Assembly (NCBI RefSeq): GCF_008064665.1
Contig: NZ_VRZA01000002.1
Span: forward strand, 248,001 to 312,000
Length of the DNA: 64,000 bases
Reading direction: 5' to 3'
Source of the DNA: Parahaliea maris
GTDB taxonomy: Bacteria > Pseudomonadota > Gammaproteobacteria > Pseudomonadales > Halieaceae
Shown: piece by piece, positions 8,863-18,295 of the stretch
How positions within the stretch are numbered: position 1 is the first letter of the stretch
Layout of the letters: each line of letters opens with the position of its first letter
Notes under the pieces: generated by a model
Databases searched by the model: none
Told to the model about the DNA's origin: nothing
What the model saw: only the letters and a program-made list of their open reading frames with translations
Made by a program: the position numbers and the translations under genes

Positions 8863-10221
8863 ATGACATTCCAAGACCTCGGCCTGTCCGAGGCCCTGTT
8901 GCGTGCTATTGCCGAGCAGGGCTACAACACCCCTTCACCCGTCCAGGCCAAAGCCATCCCCCACGTGCTGGAGGGCAGCGATGTCATGGCGGCTGCCCAG
9001 ACCGGTACCGGCAAGACCGCCGCTTTTACCCTGCCTCTGCTGCAGCGCCTCGAGGGCGGCCAGCGTCCGCCCCGTCGCGGTTGCCGGGCCCTGGTACTGA
9101 CACCGACCCGCGAGCTGGCGGCCCAGGTACAGGACAACGTGCGCGAGTACAGCCGCTACCTGCAGCTGAACTCGGCCTGCGTCTTTGGCGGCGTCAAAAT
9201 CAACCCGCAGATCGCTCGCCTGGAACGGGGTGTTGACGTACTGGTCGCTACCCCGGGCCGTCTGCTGGACCTGCACGGCCAGGGCGCCCTGCACTTCGAC
9301 AACCTCGAAGTGCTCGTGCTGGACGAAGCTGACCGGATGCTGGACATGGGCTTTATCCACGACATCCGTCGGGTTGTGAAGCTGCTGCCTGAAAAACGCC
9401 AGACACTGATGTTTTCCGCCACTTTCTCCGGTGACATTACCGGGCTGGCCCAGGGCTACCTGCAGAACCCGGTCAAGGTCGAGGTAACCCCGCCCAACAA
9501 GACCGCGGATACCGTCAAACAGTGGGTATACCCGGTCGACAAAAAGCGTAAGCCGGCACTGCTGAGCCACCTGGTGAAGGAAAACAACTGGGCCCAGGTA
9601 CTGGTATTTACCCGCACCAAGCACGGCGCAAACCGTCTGAGTCAGCAACTGGAAAAGTCCGGCATCAGCTCCGCCGCGATTCATGGTAACAAGAGTCAGA
9701 ACGCGCGTACCCGTGCTCTGGGTGACTTCAAGCTGGGTAAAGTGCAGGCCCTGGTCGCCACGGATATCGCAGCGCGTGGCCTCGATATCGAGCAGCTGCC
9801 ACAGGTGGTGAACTTTGACTTGCCCAATGTGGCCGAGGACTACGTGCACCGCATCGGCCGCACTGGTCGTGCCGGCGCCGCCGGTCGCGCCTACTCCCTG
9901 GTCAGCGCCGATGAGGTGGACTACCTGAGAGATATCGAGCGCCTGATTCGCCAGAACCTGCCGCGGGAGTCGGTGGAGGGCTTCGAGCCCGATCACAGTG
10001 TTCCCGACACCCCGCCGGCTCCCACCGGGCCGCGTCAGGGTAACGGTGGCCGTCGTTCCCCGGGGCGCCCTGGGCAGGGCCAGGGTCGTCAGGGCGAAGG
10101 CCGACAGTCCGCTGCCCGTGGCAATGGCGGCGGCAATAACAGTGGTAACAACAGTAATGGTCGACGCCGCCGCGGTGGCCGCGGCCGTCGCAGTGGTGCA
10201 GGGCAGGGCGCCAGCCAGTAA
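8863..10221 (+). CDS. rhlE: DEAD-box ATP-dependent RNA helicase RhlE
   Basis: RNA helicase of 452 residues acting on ribosome assembly intermediates and mRNA structure. All DEAD-box motifs are present in order: Q motif (TPSPVQ), AQTGTGKT (motif I, about residue 45), PTRELA, TPGR, DEAD (about 152), SAT, ARGLD and [10 protein letters not shown]. The N-terminus [14 protein letters not shown] is typical of RhlE. The last 80 residues form a Gly/Arg/Asn/Gln-rich low-complexity tail ending in RGRR-type clusters, the usual RhlE RNA-binding extension. ATG at 8863 is preferred to the TTG at 8857. It has its own promoter and a downstream hairpin, so it is likely monocistronic. Confidence 0.95.
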   Translation: MTFQDLGLSEALLRAIAEQGYNTPSPVQAKAIPHVLEGSDVMAAAQTGTGKTAAFTLPLLQRLEGGQRPPRRGCRALVLTPTRELAAQVQDNVREYSRYLQLNSACVFGGVKINPQIARLERGVDVLVATPGRLLDLHGQGALHFDNLEVLVLDEADRMLDMGFIHDIRRVVKLLPEKRQTLMFSATFSGDITGLAQGYLQNPVKVEVTPPNKTADTVKQWVYPVDKKRKPALLSHLVKENNWAQVLVFTRTKHGANRLSQQLEKSGISSAAIHGNKSQNARTRALGDFKLGKVQALVATDIAARGLDIEQLPQVVNFDLPNVAEDYVHRIGRTGRAGAAGRAYSLVSADEVDYLRDIERLIRQNLPRESVEGFEPDHSVPDTPPAPTGPRQGNGGRRSPGRPGQGQGRQGEGRQSAARGNGGGNNSGNNSNGRRRRGGRGRRSGAGQGASQ

Positions 10222-10228
10222 CCCGACA

Positions 10229-10258
10229 CCCGGCCACCGCGCCGGGCCGCTGTTTTAT
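10229..10258 (+). terminator. Probable intrinsic terminator of rhlE
   Basis: CCCGGC and GCCGGG pair over a 6-base loop 8 bases after the rhlE stop, followed by a short TGTTTTATTA tract. Confidence 0.5.
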
Positions 10259-10350
10259 TACTGTCACATTTCTGCCGCATACTGCGCTGCAATGAATCCA
10301 GCAGGCAGACAGTTCAGGGTGGTGCACGCGATCGGGAGTTGCCCGCGCTG

Positions 10351-11802
10351 ATGGCCCTGTGGCCGTCCCGCTCGCTGCCTCCCGACCCCGCCAGCGGGGC
10401 GGAAGTCCTGTACCTCCAGCACGCGCCCCTGCGGCGCGTGGATAAACGCTTCCTCTCCTGGTCCATCGACATTTCGGTCTTTGCCGGTGGCCTCTGGTGG
10501 GAGGGCGCGGGGCGCGCCCGGCGAGGTGTCGGCACGCTGCCGGTTCCCCCGCTTTCCCTGGACAGTAAAGGGCTGGATCGCCTGGTGTCGGCCCTGGGCC
10601 CCGCCTACCTGCGTATCGGTGGCTCCGAGGCCGACCGCATCCACTATTTCGAGGCGCCGCCTGACGAAGAGGGTGGCCTGGTGCTTTCCCGTTCCCGCTG
10701 GGATGCCTTGCAGGCGTTTATCGCCCGCCATGACCTGGGTCTGATTTTTACCTGCAAATACGGTCTGTTCCGGCGCAGTGAGCACGGCAGTTGGGACGGC
10801 AGCGAACTGGAGCGGCTCCTGCAGCACGCCTGTGAGCGCGGCCAGCGCATCGACGTGTTCGAGCTGGGCAATGAACTCAATGCCTACTGGGCTTTTCACG
10901 GCCTGCGTGCGCAGCCGGGAGCTCGCAGCCTGGCCAGGGACTACGACCGTTTTGCCGAGCTGGTACGCCAATACTATCCCGAGGCGCGCATTTCCGGCCC
11001 CGGCAGCGCGTTCTGGCCGCGATTGGGAGAGACCTTCCGCCCCTTTACCCGCATAACGCCCCGCTTTCTGGCCAGCCTGCAGCAGTCGCTGGACATCGTC
11101 GACTGGCACTACTACCCCTTCCAGAGCGAGCGCAGCCCTTTGCGCACCCGCAGTGCGCGGCTGGAGGCCATGCTCGACCCGCGGGCGCTGGATGATTTCG
11201 GTCGCTACAGCCAGCAGCTGTCCCGTCTGCGGGACCGCTTCCAGCCGGGGGCGGAATTGTGGACCGGCGAGACAGGGTCCGCGCAGTGCGGCGGCCAGCC
11301 CTTTCTGTCCGATCGCTGGGCTTCCAGTTTCTGGTGGGCGGACCAGCTCGGCCAGGGTGCCGCTCTCGGCCAGCGGGTGATGGTGCGGCAGGCGCTGATC
11401 GGCGGCGATTACGGCATGATCGATCGCCTGACCCTGAAGCCGCGGCCGGATTACTGGGTGAGCTGGTTGTGGCAGCGCCTGATGGGGCAGCGGGTGTTCC
11501 GGGTGCGCAGCTCGGATCCCTACCTGCGTGCCTACCTGCATGAACGCCCGGATGCCGATGGCAAAACCCTGATGCTGATCAACCTGCACGGGGAACCGCT
11601 GCCGGTAAGCCTGCGCGGTTTCGGGGAACCCCTGGGCGCCTATACCCTGACCGCCAAGCACCCCACGGCGCGCAAGATCCGTATCAATGGCCTGAAGCCC
11701 CGCCTGCACAAGGGGCGCCTTACGCTCACGGATATTCCTGTGGTGCCGCTGCCATCGACCCTGCCACCGCACAGCATCACGTTCTGCCTGTTGCCGGGCT
11801 GA
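10351..11802 (+). CDS. Heparanase-like glycoside hydrolase (GH79-type)
   Basis: A 483-residue TIM-barrel protein that lines up with heparanase-class GH79 endo-beta-glucuronidases over its whole length. Seen: AYLRIGGSEAD near the N-terminus, the acid/base region FELGNE (Glu175), VDWHYYPF, the nucleophile region TGETGSA (Glu307), LSDRWASSFWW, VMVRQALIGG and PDYWVSWLWQRLMG, the last few nearly block-for-block with vertebrate heparanase. A small beta domain follows. Expected substrate is a glucuronic-acid-containing glycan. No signal peptide is visible: the ATG at 10351 (GGGAG 12 bases upstream) or a TTG at 10339 both give a non-hydrophobic start, so export is unexplained. The neighbours do not form a polysaccharide locus. 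The fold call is firm and the substrate is inferred. Confidence 0.8.
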   Translation: MALWPSRSLPPDPASGAEVLYLQHAPLRRVDKRFLSWSIDISVFAGGLWWEGAGRARRGVGTLPVPPLSLDSKGLDRLVSALGPAYLRIGGSEADRIHYFEAPPDEEGGLVLSRSRWDALQAFIARHDLGLIFTCKYGLFRRSEHGSWDGSELERLLQHACERGQRIDVFELGNELNAYWAFHGLRAQPGARSLARDYDRFAELVRQYYPEARISGPGSAFWPRLGETFRPFTRITPRFLASLQQSLDIVDWHYYPFQSERSPLRTRSARLEAMLDPRALDDFGRYSQQLSRLRDRFQPGAELWTGETGSAQCGGQPFLSDRWASSFWWADQLGQGAALGQRVMVRQALIGGDYGMIDRLTLKPRPDYWVSWLWQRLMGQRVFRVRSSDPYLRAYLHERPDADGKTLMLINLHGEPLPVSLRGFGEPLGAYTLTAKHPTARKIRINGLKPRLHKGRLTLTDIPVVPLPSTLPPHSITFCLLPG

Positions 11803-11896
11803 GAAAGGTCTATCAGGTGACTTAATTGCCGCCCCCCGCTCTGGTAGGCTTGCTACTGCTTTTGTCGACTACCCCTAACAACAATCAGGAGTCACC

Positions 11897-13549
11897 ATGG
11901 CGTTGGATACTATTCCTTCACTGCTGAATCACTGGGCCGATACCTGCCCGGATACTGTCTGGATGCGCACGCTGGGCGAGGGTGGTCGTGAATGGACCTG
12001 GGGGCAGGCACGGGATGAGGCCATGGCCGTGGCCGCCGCACTGGAAGAAGCCTTTGGTTCCCGCGCCAGTATGGCCATTGTGGCGAAGAATGATCCCCAC
12101 TGGTTTCTCGCGGACCTCGCTGTCATAGCCTCCGGCAACATTACCGTGGGGCTCTTCACTACCCTGCCGGCGGATACCGCCCGGTACATCCTCGATTTTG
12201 CCGAGGTCAAAGTGGTGTTCGTGGGCGAAACCGGGAACTGGGATGCGGTCAGCGGGGTATTGCCGGAGGGCGTGACCCTGGTAACCCTGCCGGGGGTGGA
12301 GCTGGCCCAGGAACACCTCACCTGGGAGGAACTGCTGGAGCGCGGTGCCGGGCGCCGGCCGACTTACCAATGCCAACCGGATGAGCTGATGTCCCTGGTA
12401 TTCACCTCCGGCACCACTGGCAAACCCAAGGGGGTCATGCAAACTCACCAGAGCAACCTGGTTCCCATTCGCCGTTTCACCACCACCTTCGGCGCCGAGG
12501 AGGGCACCCGCTATTTTTCCTATCTTCCCCTGTCGCACATCGCCGAGCGCCAGATCGTGGAATTCTCCTCCCTGGTGGTCTGCGGCCAGGTGACCTTCAA
12601 CAGCGGGTTGGAGAACCTGTTGCCGGAACTCCAGCAGACTCGCCCCCATATCTTCTTTGGCCCGCCGCGTATCTGGGAGCAGTTCCAGCAGGCGGTGATC
12701 GGCAAACTGGGTGGCCAGGCGGCCCTGGATGCCGCGCTGGAAGCCGATCGCGAGGGCACCGGTCAGCTTATCCTCAGCACCATGGGCCTGGACGAGGTGC
12801 GCTACTGCCTCACCGCGGCAGCTCCTACGCCGCCGCCGCTGATTCACTGGTTTGGCGAACTCGGCCTGACCCTGATGGAGGGTTTCGGCCAGACCGAGGC
12901 CATGGGGTTGATCGTCAGCAGTCACGACGACCGCCGGATCGGTTCGGTCGGCAAACCCCTCCCTGGCGTGGACATACGTATCACCGAGGAGGGCGAGCTG
13001 GTGGTGCGCTCCCACGGCAACACGCCGGGTTACTACAACGATGCCGACAAAACAGCCGAGTTACTGCGCGACGGCTGGCTCCATACCGGCGACAAGGCGC
13101 GGATCGACGAAGACGGCTTTGTCTACATTACCGGCCGGGTGAAAGACTATTTCAAGACCATCCAGGGCAAGTTTGTGGCGCCGCCGCCGATCGAGGGGGC
13201 CTTTGCGAAGAATCCACATACCGAGCAGCAGTGCCTGCTGGGTCGTGGTTTCTCCAAGACCGTCATGGTCGCGGTGCTGACCGAGGAGGCCCAGGGGCTG
13301 CCCCGCGATGCGGTGGAAAGTTCTGTCCGCGATATGGTGGCGGGCATCAACGATACGGTAGAGCACCACGCACGTATTGGCGCGGTGATTCTCAGTGAGG
13401 AACCCTGGAGCATCGAAAACGGGATTCTCACCCCCACCCTGAAGATCCGTCGCGAGCAGGTCGAGGGTCGTTTTGGCGAGCTGGCCCAGCAACTGGCGCG
13501 CCGCTCGGCAGAGGAAAAAGCCCTGCTGCTGCACTGGCTGGAGGCCTGA
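11897..13549 (+). CDS. AMP-binding long-chain fatty-acid--CoA ligase-like protein
   Basis: Adenylate-forming enzyme (ANL superfamily) of 550 residues. It activates a carboxylic acid with ATP and loads it on CoA. Motifs: [12 protein letters not shown]-loop (about residue 172), YLPLSH, GFGQTEA (A5), GWLHTGDKA with the Asp that binds ribose, and the hinge GRVKDYFKT followed by [10 protein letters not shown], the version seen in long-chain/ACSBG-like ligases. No membrane helix. ATG at 11897 has AGGAG 7 bases upstream. It is followed after 5 bp by yaiI, so the two are probably co-transcribed. The acyl chain length is not determined by sequence alone. Confidence 0.88.
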   Translation: MALDTIPSLLNHWADTCPDTVWMRTLGEGGREWTWGQARDEAMAVAAALEEAFGSRASMAIVAKNDPHWFLADLAVIASGNITVGLFTTLPADTARYILDFAEVKVVFVGETGNWDAVSGVLPEGVTLVTLPGVELAQEHLTWEELLERGAGRRPTYQCQPDELMSLVFTSGTTGKPKGVMQTHQSNLVPIRRFTTTFGAEEGTRYFSYLPLSHIAERQIVEFSSLVVCGQVTFNSGLENLLPELQQTRPHIFFGPPRIWEQFQQAVIGKLGGQAALDAALEADREGTGQLILSTMGLDEVRYCLTAAAPTPPPLIHWFGELGLTLMEGFGQTEAMGLIVSSHDDRRIGSVGKPLPGVDIRITEEGELVVRSHGNTPGYYNDADKTAELLRDGWLHTGDKARIDEDGFVYITGRVKDYFKTIQGKFVAPPPIEGAFAKNPHTEQQCLLGRGFSKTVMVAVLTEEAQGLPRDAVESSVRDMVAGINDTVEHHARIGAVILSEEPWSIENGILTPTLKIRREQVEGRFGELAQQLARRSAEEKALLLHWLEA

Positions 13550-13554
13550 CCACC

Positions 13555-14010
13555 TTGCATATCTGGGTCGACGCCGACGCCTGCCCTGTAGCTATCAAGG
13601 AGATCCTGTTCCGGGCGGCCCAGCGCACTGGCCTCGACATGACCCTGGTGGCGAATCACGCCATGCAGGTGCCCAAGGCGCCCAATATCCGTTTCAGCCA
13701 GGTGGAGAAGGGGTTCGATGTTGCCGATAACGCCATTGTGGAGCGGGTGGAAGCCGGTGACCTGGTGATCACCGGGGACATCCCCCTGGCTGCGGAAATC
13801 GTCGCCAAAGGCGCCCGTGGCCTCAGCCCGCGGGGCGATCTGTACACGGCTGAAAACGTGCGTGCGCGCCTCAATATGCGCGACTTCATGGCCACCCTGC
13901 GCGACAGCGGGGTGGACACGGGCGGCGCGCCGCCACTGAGCCAGGCAGACCGCCAGCAGTTTGCCAGTCGGCTGGACCGTATCCTGGCACAGGCCGTTCC
14001 CCGAAGCTGA
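13555..14010 (+). CDS. yaiI: YaiI/YqxD family protein (DUF188)
   Basis: Small conserved protein of 151 residues with a PIN-like fold. It aligns with E. coli YaiI from the first residues (IWVDADACP) through [24 protein letters not shown] and RDFMATLR. The Asp-rich N-terminus resembles a nuclease metal site, but no activity is established for the family. The start is TTG at 13555, 5 bp after the acyl-CoA synthetase stop, with no clear Shine-Dalgarno, which points to translational coupling. Confidence 0.9.
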   Translation: MHIWVDADACPVAIKEILFRAAQRTGLDMTLVANHAMQVPKAPNIRFSQVEKGFDVADNAIVERVEAGDLVITGDIPLAAEIVAKGARGLSPRGDLYTAENVRARLNMRDFMATLRDSGVDTGGAPPLSQADRQQFASRLDRILAQAVPRS

Positions 14011-14090
14011 ACGCGAGCGCTGGGCAGCGTCATCTTGAGTATATGCAACATTTCGCCCGTCTGTGTTGCAGAGGGGGGGCGGCGCCCGGC

Positions 14091-15380
14091 TTACATCGGG
14101 CTCCCCGCGGGGGGGATCTGGTCTGAGGCGGTTTCCTCGGGTTTCAGGTCGCCCACTTCGTCTTCCAGGCCCCGGGGGTCGAGGTCGAAGGCGGTGGGTG
14201 CGGCTTCCATGCCAGCGGCGGAGAAAGGTGTTTGTTCTTCCACCGTAACTGCCCGGCGCCGGGTGCACTGGATGCCGACATAGACCGAGAACACGGCGCA
14301 TAGCCCGGAGGAGGCCCAGAACAGGGCGGCCGGCGTCAGTGCGGTCATCAGTTGTCCCAGTAGCAAGGGAGCGGCCGCGGCAGAGAGCGCATTCAGCATC
14401 AACACGGACGTGCCGATCTCCACGAACTCGTGGCTGGCCGAGTTGTCGGCCGCCGTGGCCAGCGAGATGGCGTAAATCGACATGGTGCTGGCGCCAAACA
14501 TGAACACTGCACCGAGGTGCCAGCTCTGGCCGATACTCCAGGCCACGGCAGCGGCGGTCAGGGTGCCCAGCAGGCACAGGGCCAGCATCACCCGGCGCCG
14601 GTCTACCCGGTCAGACAGCCAGCCGATGGGATACTGGAACAGTGCGCCCCCGGCGATGGCGCTGGTGATGAACAGGGTGACGTCGGACAGGGATGTGCCG
14701 TAGCGCTGGGCAAATACGGCCCCCAGGGACCAGAAGCCGCCCACCACCAGCCCGGACACAATGGCGCCGGCAAACGCGGCGGGAGAGCGCTGGTAGAGCA
14801 GGCTGAAGCGGGTGCGGGTGGATTCCAGGGGTGCCGGAGCCAGGCGGCTGGTCAGCCCCACCGGTACGATGGCCAGGGCCAGGAAGATCGCGGCGAGGGT
14901 GAACGGCGTGGCGCTGTCGATGGGGCCGACGTTGATCAGGCTCTGGCCTGCCGCCATGGAGACCAGCACGATAAAGGTATAGATGGCCAGCACCTGGCCC
15001 CGGGTTTCGGGCGTGGCCTGGTCATTGAGCCAGCTCTCGATCACGGAGTAGAGGCCGCAGATCATGGCGCCGGTGCTGAAGCGCAGGAGCAGCCAGGCGC
15101 CCCAGTTGTCGAGCATCTCCAGGCCCAGCAGGGCGGTGATAAAGATCGCCGTGAGTACGGCAAAGCTGCGGATGTGGCCGACCTTGGCAATGATGCGGGG
15201 AATGACCAGGGCGCCGCCCACGAAGCCCAGGAAATAGGCTGAGGCGCTCAGGCCGACCTGGAATTCCGAGAATCCAACGACCGAGCCGCGCAGGGGTAGC
15301 AGGGTGATTTGCATGCCGTGCCCGATCAGCAGCAGCGATGTCGAAATCAGCAGGGAAGTGACGGTGAGAAGTGCGCGCAT
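14091..15380 (-). CDS. MFS transporter (YcaD-like, 12 TM)
   Basis: Major facilitator carrier of 429 residues with about 12 hydrophobic helices in two halves and the conserved inter-helix motif GWLSDRVDRRRVM in the second half (motif A-like). The first half carries LRFSTGAMICGLYSVIESWLND, typical of the YcaD/MFS_1 group whose substrates are mostly unknown. The C-terminal 60 residues are an acidic, Pro-rich cytosolic tail. ATG at 15380 gives an MFS-like hydrophobic N-terminus; a TTG four codons earlier is possible. It lies 129 bp downstream of hexR on the same strand, so it may be read through from hexR. Convergent with yaiI. Confidence 0.85.
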   Translation of the reverse strand: MRALLTVTSLLISTSLLLIGHGMQITLLPLRGSVVGFSEFQVGLSASAYFLGFVGGALVIPRIIAKVGHIRSFAVLTAIFITALLGLEMLDNWGAWLLLRFSTGAMICGLYSVIESWLNDQATPETRGQVLAIYTFIVLVSMAAGQSLINVGPIDSATPFTLAAIFLALAIVPVGLTSRLAPAPLESTRTRFSLLYQRSPAAFAGAIVSGLVVGGFWSLGAVFAQRYGTSLSDVTLFITSAIAGGALFQYPIGWLSDRVDRRRVMLALCLLGTLTAAAVAWSIGQSWHLGAVFMFGASTMSIYAISLATAADNSASHEFVEIGTSVLMLNALSAAAAPLLLGQLMTALTPAALFWASSGLCAVFSVYVGIQCTRRRAVTVEEQTPFSAAGMEAAPTAFDLDPRGLEDEVGDLKPEETASDQIPPAGSPM

Positions 15381-15509
15381 GGTGCAGCCCAATGGTCATG
15401 GGGGTGGGTCGTTTCGGGTTGCGCAAAGCGTACTACGAAACGGCCCTCAGGCAACGACCGACTTTTGGTAAATTGCACCAGCTGTGTCGAGCTGTCGGCC
15501 GGTTCGGTG

Positions 15510-16349
15510 TCAGCCGGAGCGGGTCGCAGCCAGGCTGTGTTTGACGGCTTCCAGGTGGTCTGCAAAATCCGCACCCTTGCGCAGGGCAAGGGTGGTCACC
15601 AGGGCATCGATGATCACCAGTTGGGCGATGCGCGATGTCATCGGGGTGTACAGGTCGGTATCTTCACCGCAGGCGACCCCCAGTACCATGGAGCAGGCCT
15701 TCGCCAGTGGCGAGCCCGGGGCGGTCAGGCCGATCACCTCGGCGCCACTCGGCCGCGCCAGCCTGGCGACCTCGGTGATCGCCCGGGTGCGGCCGGTGTA
15801 GGAGATGCACAACAGGCAGTCATCCGGCTGCAGGCTGGCGGTGAGCATGCGCTGGTTGATGATATCGGTATGGGCAACGACCGGGGTTTTGAAGCGCAGC
15901 AGCTTGTGCTGGGCATCCAGGGCGACCGACGCCGAGGCACCGAGGCCGCACAGGGCGATGGAGCGGGCCCCATCCAGCGCGTCCACCGCGCGCTCCAGGG
16001 TGCTGGTGTCCAACTGGTTGTGGGCGCTGTTGAGACTGGCGTGGGTGGCCTCGAAGATTTTCGCGGCAATGTGGCTGCCGGAATCCCCCGGTTCGATATC
16101 GCGCGCCATACTGGGGCGGGCGCGCGCCAGTTCACCCGCCAGTTGCAACTTGAAGTCGGGAAAGCCCCGGGCGCCCATGGCGCGGCAGAATCGATTTACC
16201 GTCGGTTCGCTGACCCCGACGGCGGCGGCGAGTCGGGCGATCGGCGTGTTCAGTACTGCTTCCGGGTCGGCCAGCACGTGATCTATCAGCTTGCGTTCGG
16301 CCTTGCTGCGTCGCGCTTCGGCATCCCGCATCTCCGCCATCAGGCTCAT
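15510..16349 (-). CDS. hexR: HexR, MurR/RpiR family regulator of central carbon metabolism
   Basis: A 279-residue repressor: an N-terminal RpiR helix-turn-helix (about residues 1-77, with IARLAAAVGVSEPTVNRFCRAMG) and a C-terminal SIS sugar-phosphate-binding domain (about 115-260, with CGLGAS and ISYTGRT, the phosphosugar loops). In gammaproteobacteria HexR binds KDPG and controls Entner-Doudoroff, gap and related genes. Its position divergent from eda supports the name. A TGTAATAAAACAACA box sits 36 bases upstream of its start, inside its own putative promoter, implying autorepression. No Shine-Dalgarno stands out. Confidence 0.92.
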   Translation of the reverse strand: MSLMAEMRDAEARRSKAERKLIDHVLADPEAVLNTPIARLAAAVGVSEPTVNRFCRAMGARGFPDFKLQLAGELARARPSMARDIEPGDSGSHIAAKIFEATHASLNSAHNQLDTSTLERAVDALDGARSIALCGLGASASVALDAQHKLLRFKTPVVAHTDIINQRMLTASLQPDDCLLCISYTGRTRAITEVARLARPSGAEVIGLTAPGSPLAKACSMVLGVACGEDTDLYTPMTSRIAQLVIIDALVTTLALRKGADFADHLEAVKHSLAATRSG

Positions 16350-16382
16350 GATTCATTATTCTCGTCGTAGGCTTGTCTCTAA

Positions 16383-16411
16383 AATGTAATAAAACAACAT
16401 AATGATGGCAA
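16383..16411 (-). promoter_or_regulatory. Putative hexR promoter with HexR-like operator
   Basis: On the minus strand TTGCCA (16406-16411) and TACATT (16383-16388) are 17 bases apart. The spacer and -10 overlap the plus-strand box TGTAATAAAACAAC (16385-16398). The known HexR site is close to TGTAATWWWATTACA; the left half matches fully, the right half partly. Confidence 0.45.
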
Positions 16412-16567
16412 GTACCTTTTGCCTGCCGGGACACTTTGGTGGGTGCTTTCCGGGCGGGCGGGGAGAAAAAACTTCGTATTAAGGGGTCTTATAACTTCAG
16501 GATATATTTCATTCCCGTGCGCACTGGCCTCATTCTGTTCCGTCTCGCCCTTGCCTTGGTCCGGGTG

Positions 16568-16601
16568 TTGGGCTACAGTTTTAAAAATGTAATAAAACAA
16601 C
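16568..16601 (+). promoter_or_regulatory. Putative eda operon promoter overlapping a HexR-like operator
   Basis: TTGGGC (16568-16573) and TAATAA (16590-16595) are 16 bases apart. The -10 lies inside TGTAATAAAACAAC (16588-16601), the same 14 bases found in front of hexR, followed by T. Occupation by HexR would block RNA polymerase. Confidence 0.45.
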
Positions 16602-16624
16602 TTTTTGGCGAGGTAGAGAACAGT

Positions 16625-17260
16625 ATGCAGCCATCCGCGATGAAGTCGATTCTGAGTCCCTGCCGGGTGCTCCCGGTGATCACCGTGCTCGATGTCGGGC
16701 AGACCGTCACCCTGTCGCGCACCCTGCTGGACAGTGGTATGCCCGCAGTGGAGATTACCCTGCGTACCCCGGCGGCCCTGGAGGCCATTGCCGCCGTGAA
16801 AGCTGAAGTCCCCGAACTGCAGATTGCCGCCGGTACCGTCACCAACGCCGCTGAGCTCGATGCGGCCATGAGCGCTGGCGCAGATTTTGCAGTTAGTCCG
16901 GGGAGCACGCCTGCCTTGCTCGGCGCGGCGGCGGAGCGTGGGGTGGGGCTGGTGCCCGGTGTCGCCTCTCCCTCGGAGATCATGCTGGGGCTCGACCACG
17001 GCCTCGACACCTTCAAGCTGTTCCCCGCCACCGCGTTGGGGGGAATCCCCATGCTCAAGGCCCTGGGTGGGCCGTTCCCGCAGGTGAATTTCTGCCCGAC
17101 GGGCGGACTCACCCCGGAGAACTTCCGCGACTACCTGGCCCTGCCCAATGTAGTCTGTTGCGGCGGGTCCTGGATGGTGGCACCGGCACTGGTGGAAGCG
17201 GGCGACTGGAAGCACATTGCAGCCCTGGCGGCAGACGCCATGGCCTTACACGGCAACTGA
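16625..17260 (+). CDS. eda: Bifunctional KDPG/KHG aldolase
   Basis: Entner-Doudoroff aldolase of 211 residues: cleaves 2-keto-3-deoxy-6-phosphogluconate to pyruvate and glyceraldehyde-3-phosphate through a Schiff base. Seen: catalytic Glu in AVEITLRT, the strand GAGTV-equivalent AAGTVTNA, SPGSTPAL, the Schiff-base Lys in TFKLFPA, and the phosphate loop CPTGGL. The chosen ATG at 16625 follows AGGTAGAGA; the frame is open further upstream, but that stretch holds the promoter. First gene of an operon with two GAPDH-family genes and ppc; the next gene starts 15 bp later. The matching dehydratase edd is not in the window. Confidence 0.95.
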   Translation: MQPSAMKSILSPCRVLPVITVLDVGQTVTLSRTLLDSGMPAVEITLRTPAALEAIAAVKAEVPELQIAAGTVTNAAELDAAMSAGADFAVSPGSTPALLGAAAERGVGLVPGVASPSEIMLGLDHGLDTFKLFPATALGGIPMLKALGGPFPQVNFCPTGGLTPENFRDYLALPNVVCCGGSWMVAPALVEAGDWKHIAALAADAMALHGN

Positions 17261-17275
17261 TACGGAGAATTGACG

Positions 17276-18295
17276 ATGCAACACAAGCCTATCCGCGTCG
17301 GGATCATGGGCTTCGGCCAGACCGGCCGCCAGATCTATGACCTGGCCTCCCGCAGTGACGACGTTGAGGTGGTCGCCATTGCCGATATTGGCAAGCCCGA
17401 TATTCTCCACTACCTGCTGTGCTCCGAAGTGGATGAGCCCGCCCGGCACACCCTGGAGGGTAACTTCCTGGTGAACCCGCGTTTTCGTTCCCGGCTGATG
17501 CGCATCGACCAGCCCGCAGAGATGCCCTGGGACATGTTTGGCGTGGACGCGGTTATCGACTCCACCGGTAAATTCCGCGACACCGCCTGCATGCGCGACC
17601 ACCTGGACAACGGTGCTCCCCGGGTACTGCTGCGCACGCTGCCGCTCGATGGCATTGACCGAATTGTCATTCCGGGTATCAACGGCAGCCAGATCGATAC
17701 GGCCGACCGCATGATCTCGGCCGGCTCCGCCACCACCACGGCCCTCTGCCTGCTGCTGCATATCCTGTCCCAGCGCTTTGACATCGAGTGCGGCAGCATG
17801 ACCACCGTACACGCCTACACCTCGGACCAGGCCCTGCAGGATTACGCCGGCTCCGACTTCCGTCGCAGCCGGTCGGCGGCGGAAAATATCATTCCCAACA
17901 ACCACGAAGCCGGGCTCTGGTTGGGGCACATCCTGCCGGCGATGGACGGCAAGATCACCACCTCCGCCCTCAACGTGCCGATTCACGAGGGCTGCCTGCT
18001 GGACCTCAACCTGGTGGTGACGGACGCCTCGGTGACACCGGAAGACATCAACCAGGCGGTGCGCGATGCGGCGGGTGACTACCCCGGTATGGTGGCTGTA
18101 GTCGAGGACCCGATTGTCTCCTCCGACGTAATTGGCAATCCCCACTCGCTGCTGTTTGACGCCAAGGGCACCATCAAGGCCGGTGATCACACCATCAAGT
18201 GCCTGAGCTGGTACGAAAACCTGGGGCACGCAGCGCGTCTGCTGGACGTGGTGCGCCTCTACGCCGAACTGGACCGCAAGCAGGAGGCCGCGTAA
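17276..18295 (+). CDS. GAPDH-like pseudoenzyme (catalytic Cys replaced by Ala)
   Basis: A 339-residue protein with the two-domain glyceraldehyde-3-phosphate dehydrogenase fold, but without its chemistry. The NAD loop GFGQTGR and the catalytic-His region VHAYTSDQ (His179) are kept. At the nucleophile, canonical SNASCTTNC reads SAGSATTTA: Cys becomes Ala152 and the second Cys is also Ala. The phosphate-site motif STGAAK is replaced (NNHEAG), and the conserved Arg of the ARVP block is Asn233. It is intact, in frame and under operon control, so this is not simple decay. It starts at an ATG with ACGGAGA 8 bases upstream and abuts the true gap gene with no gap. It may be a redox sensor, a partner subunit of Gap, or an enzyme with a new reaction. 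Fold certain, function unknown. Confidence 0.85.
   Translation: MQHKPIRVGIMGFGQTGRQIYDLASRSDDVEVVAIADIGKPDILHYLLCSEVDEPARHTLEGNFLVNPRFRSRLMRIDQPAEMPWDMFGVDAVIDSTGKFRDTACMRDHLDNGAPRVLLRTLPLDGIDRIVIPGINGSQIDTADRMISAGSATTTALCLLLHILSQRFDIECGSMTTVHAYTSDQALQDYAGSDFRRSRSAAENIIPNNHEAGLWLGHILPAMDGKITTSALNVPIHEGCLLDLNLVVTDASVTPEDINQAVRDAAGDYPGMVAVVEDPIVSSDVIGNPHSLLFDAKGTIKAGDHTIKCLSWYENLGHAARLLDVVRLYAELDRKQEAA

Noticed and set aside
17276-18295. GAPDH-like gene as an ordinary pseudogene or sequencing error
   Set aside because: The frame is intact over 339 codons, several separate active-site changes occur, and other conserved motifs are kept; an error would not produce this pattern.
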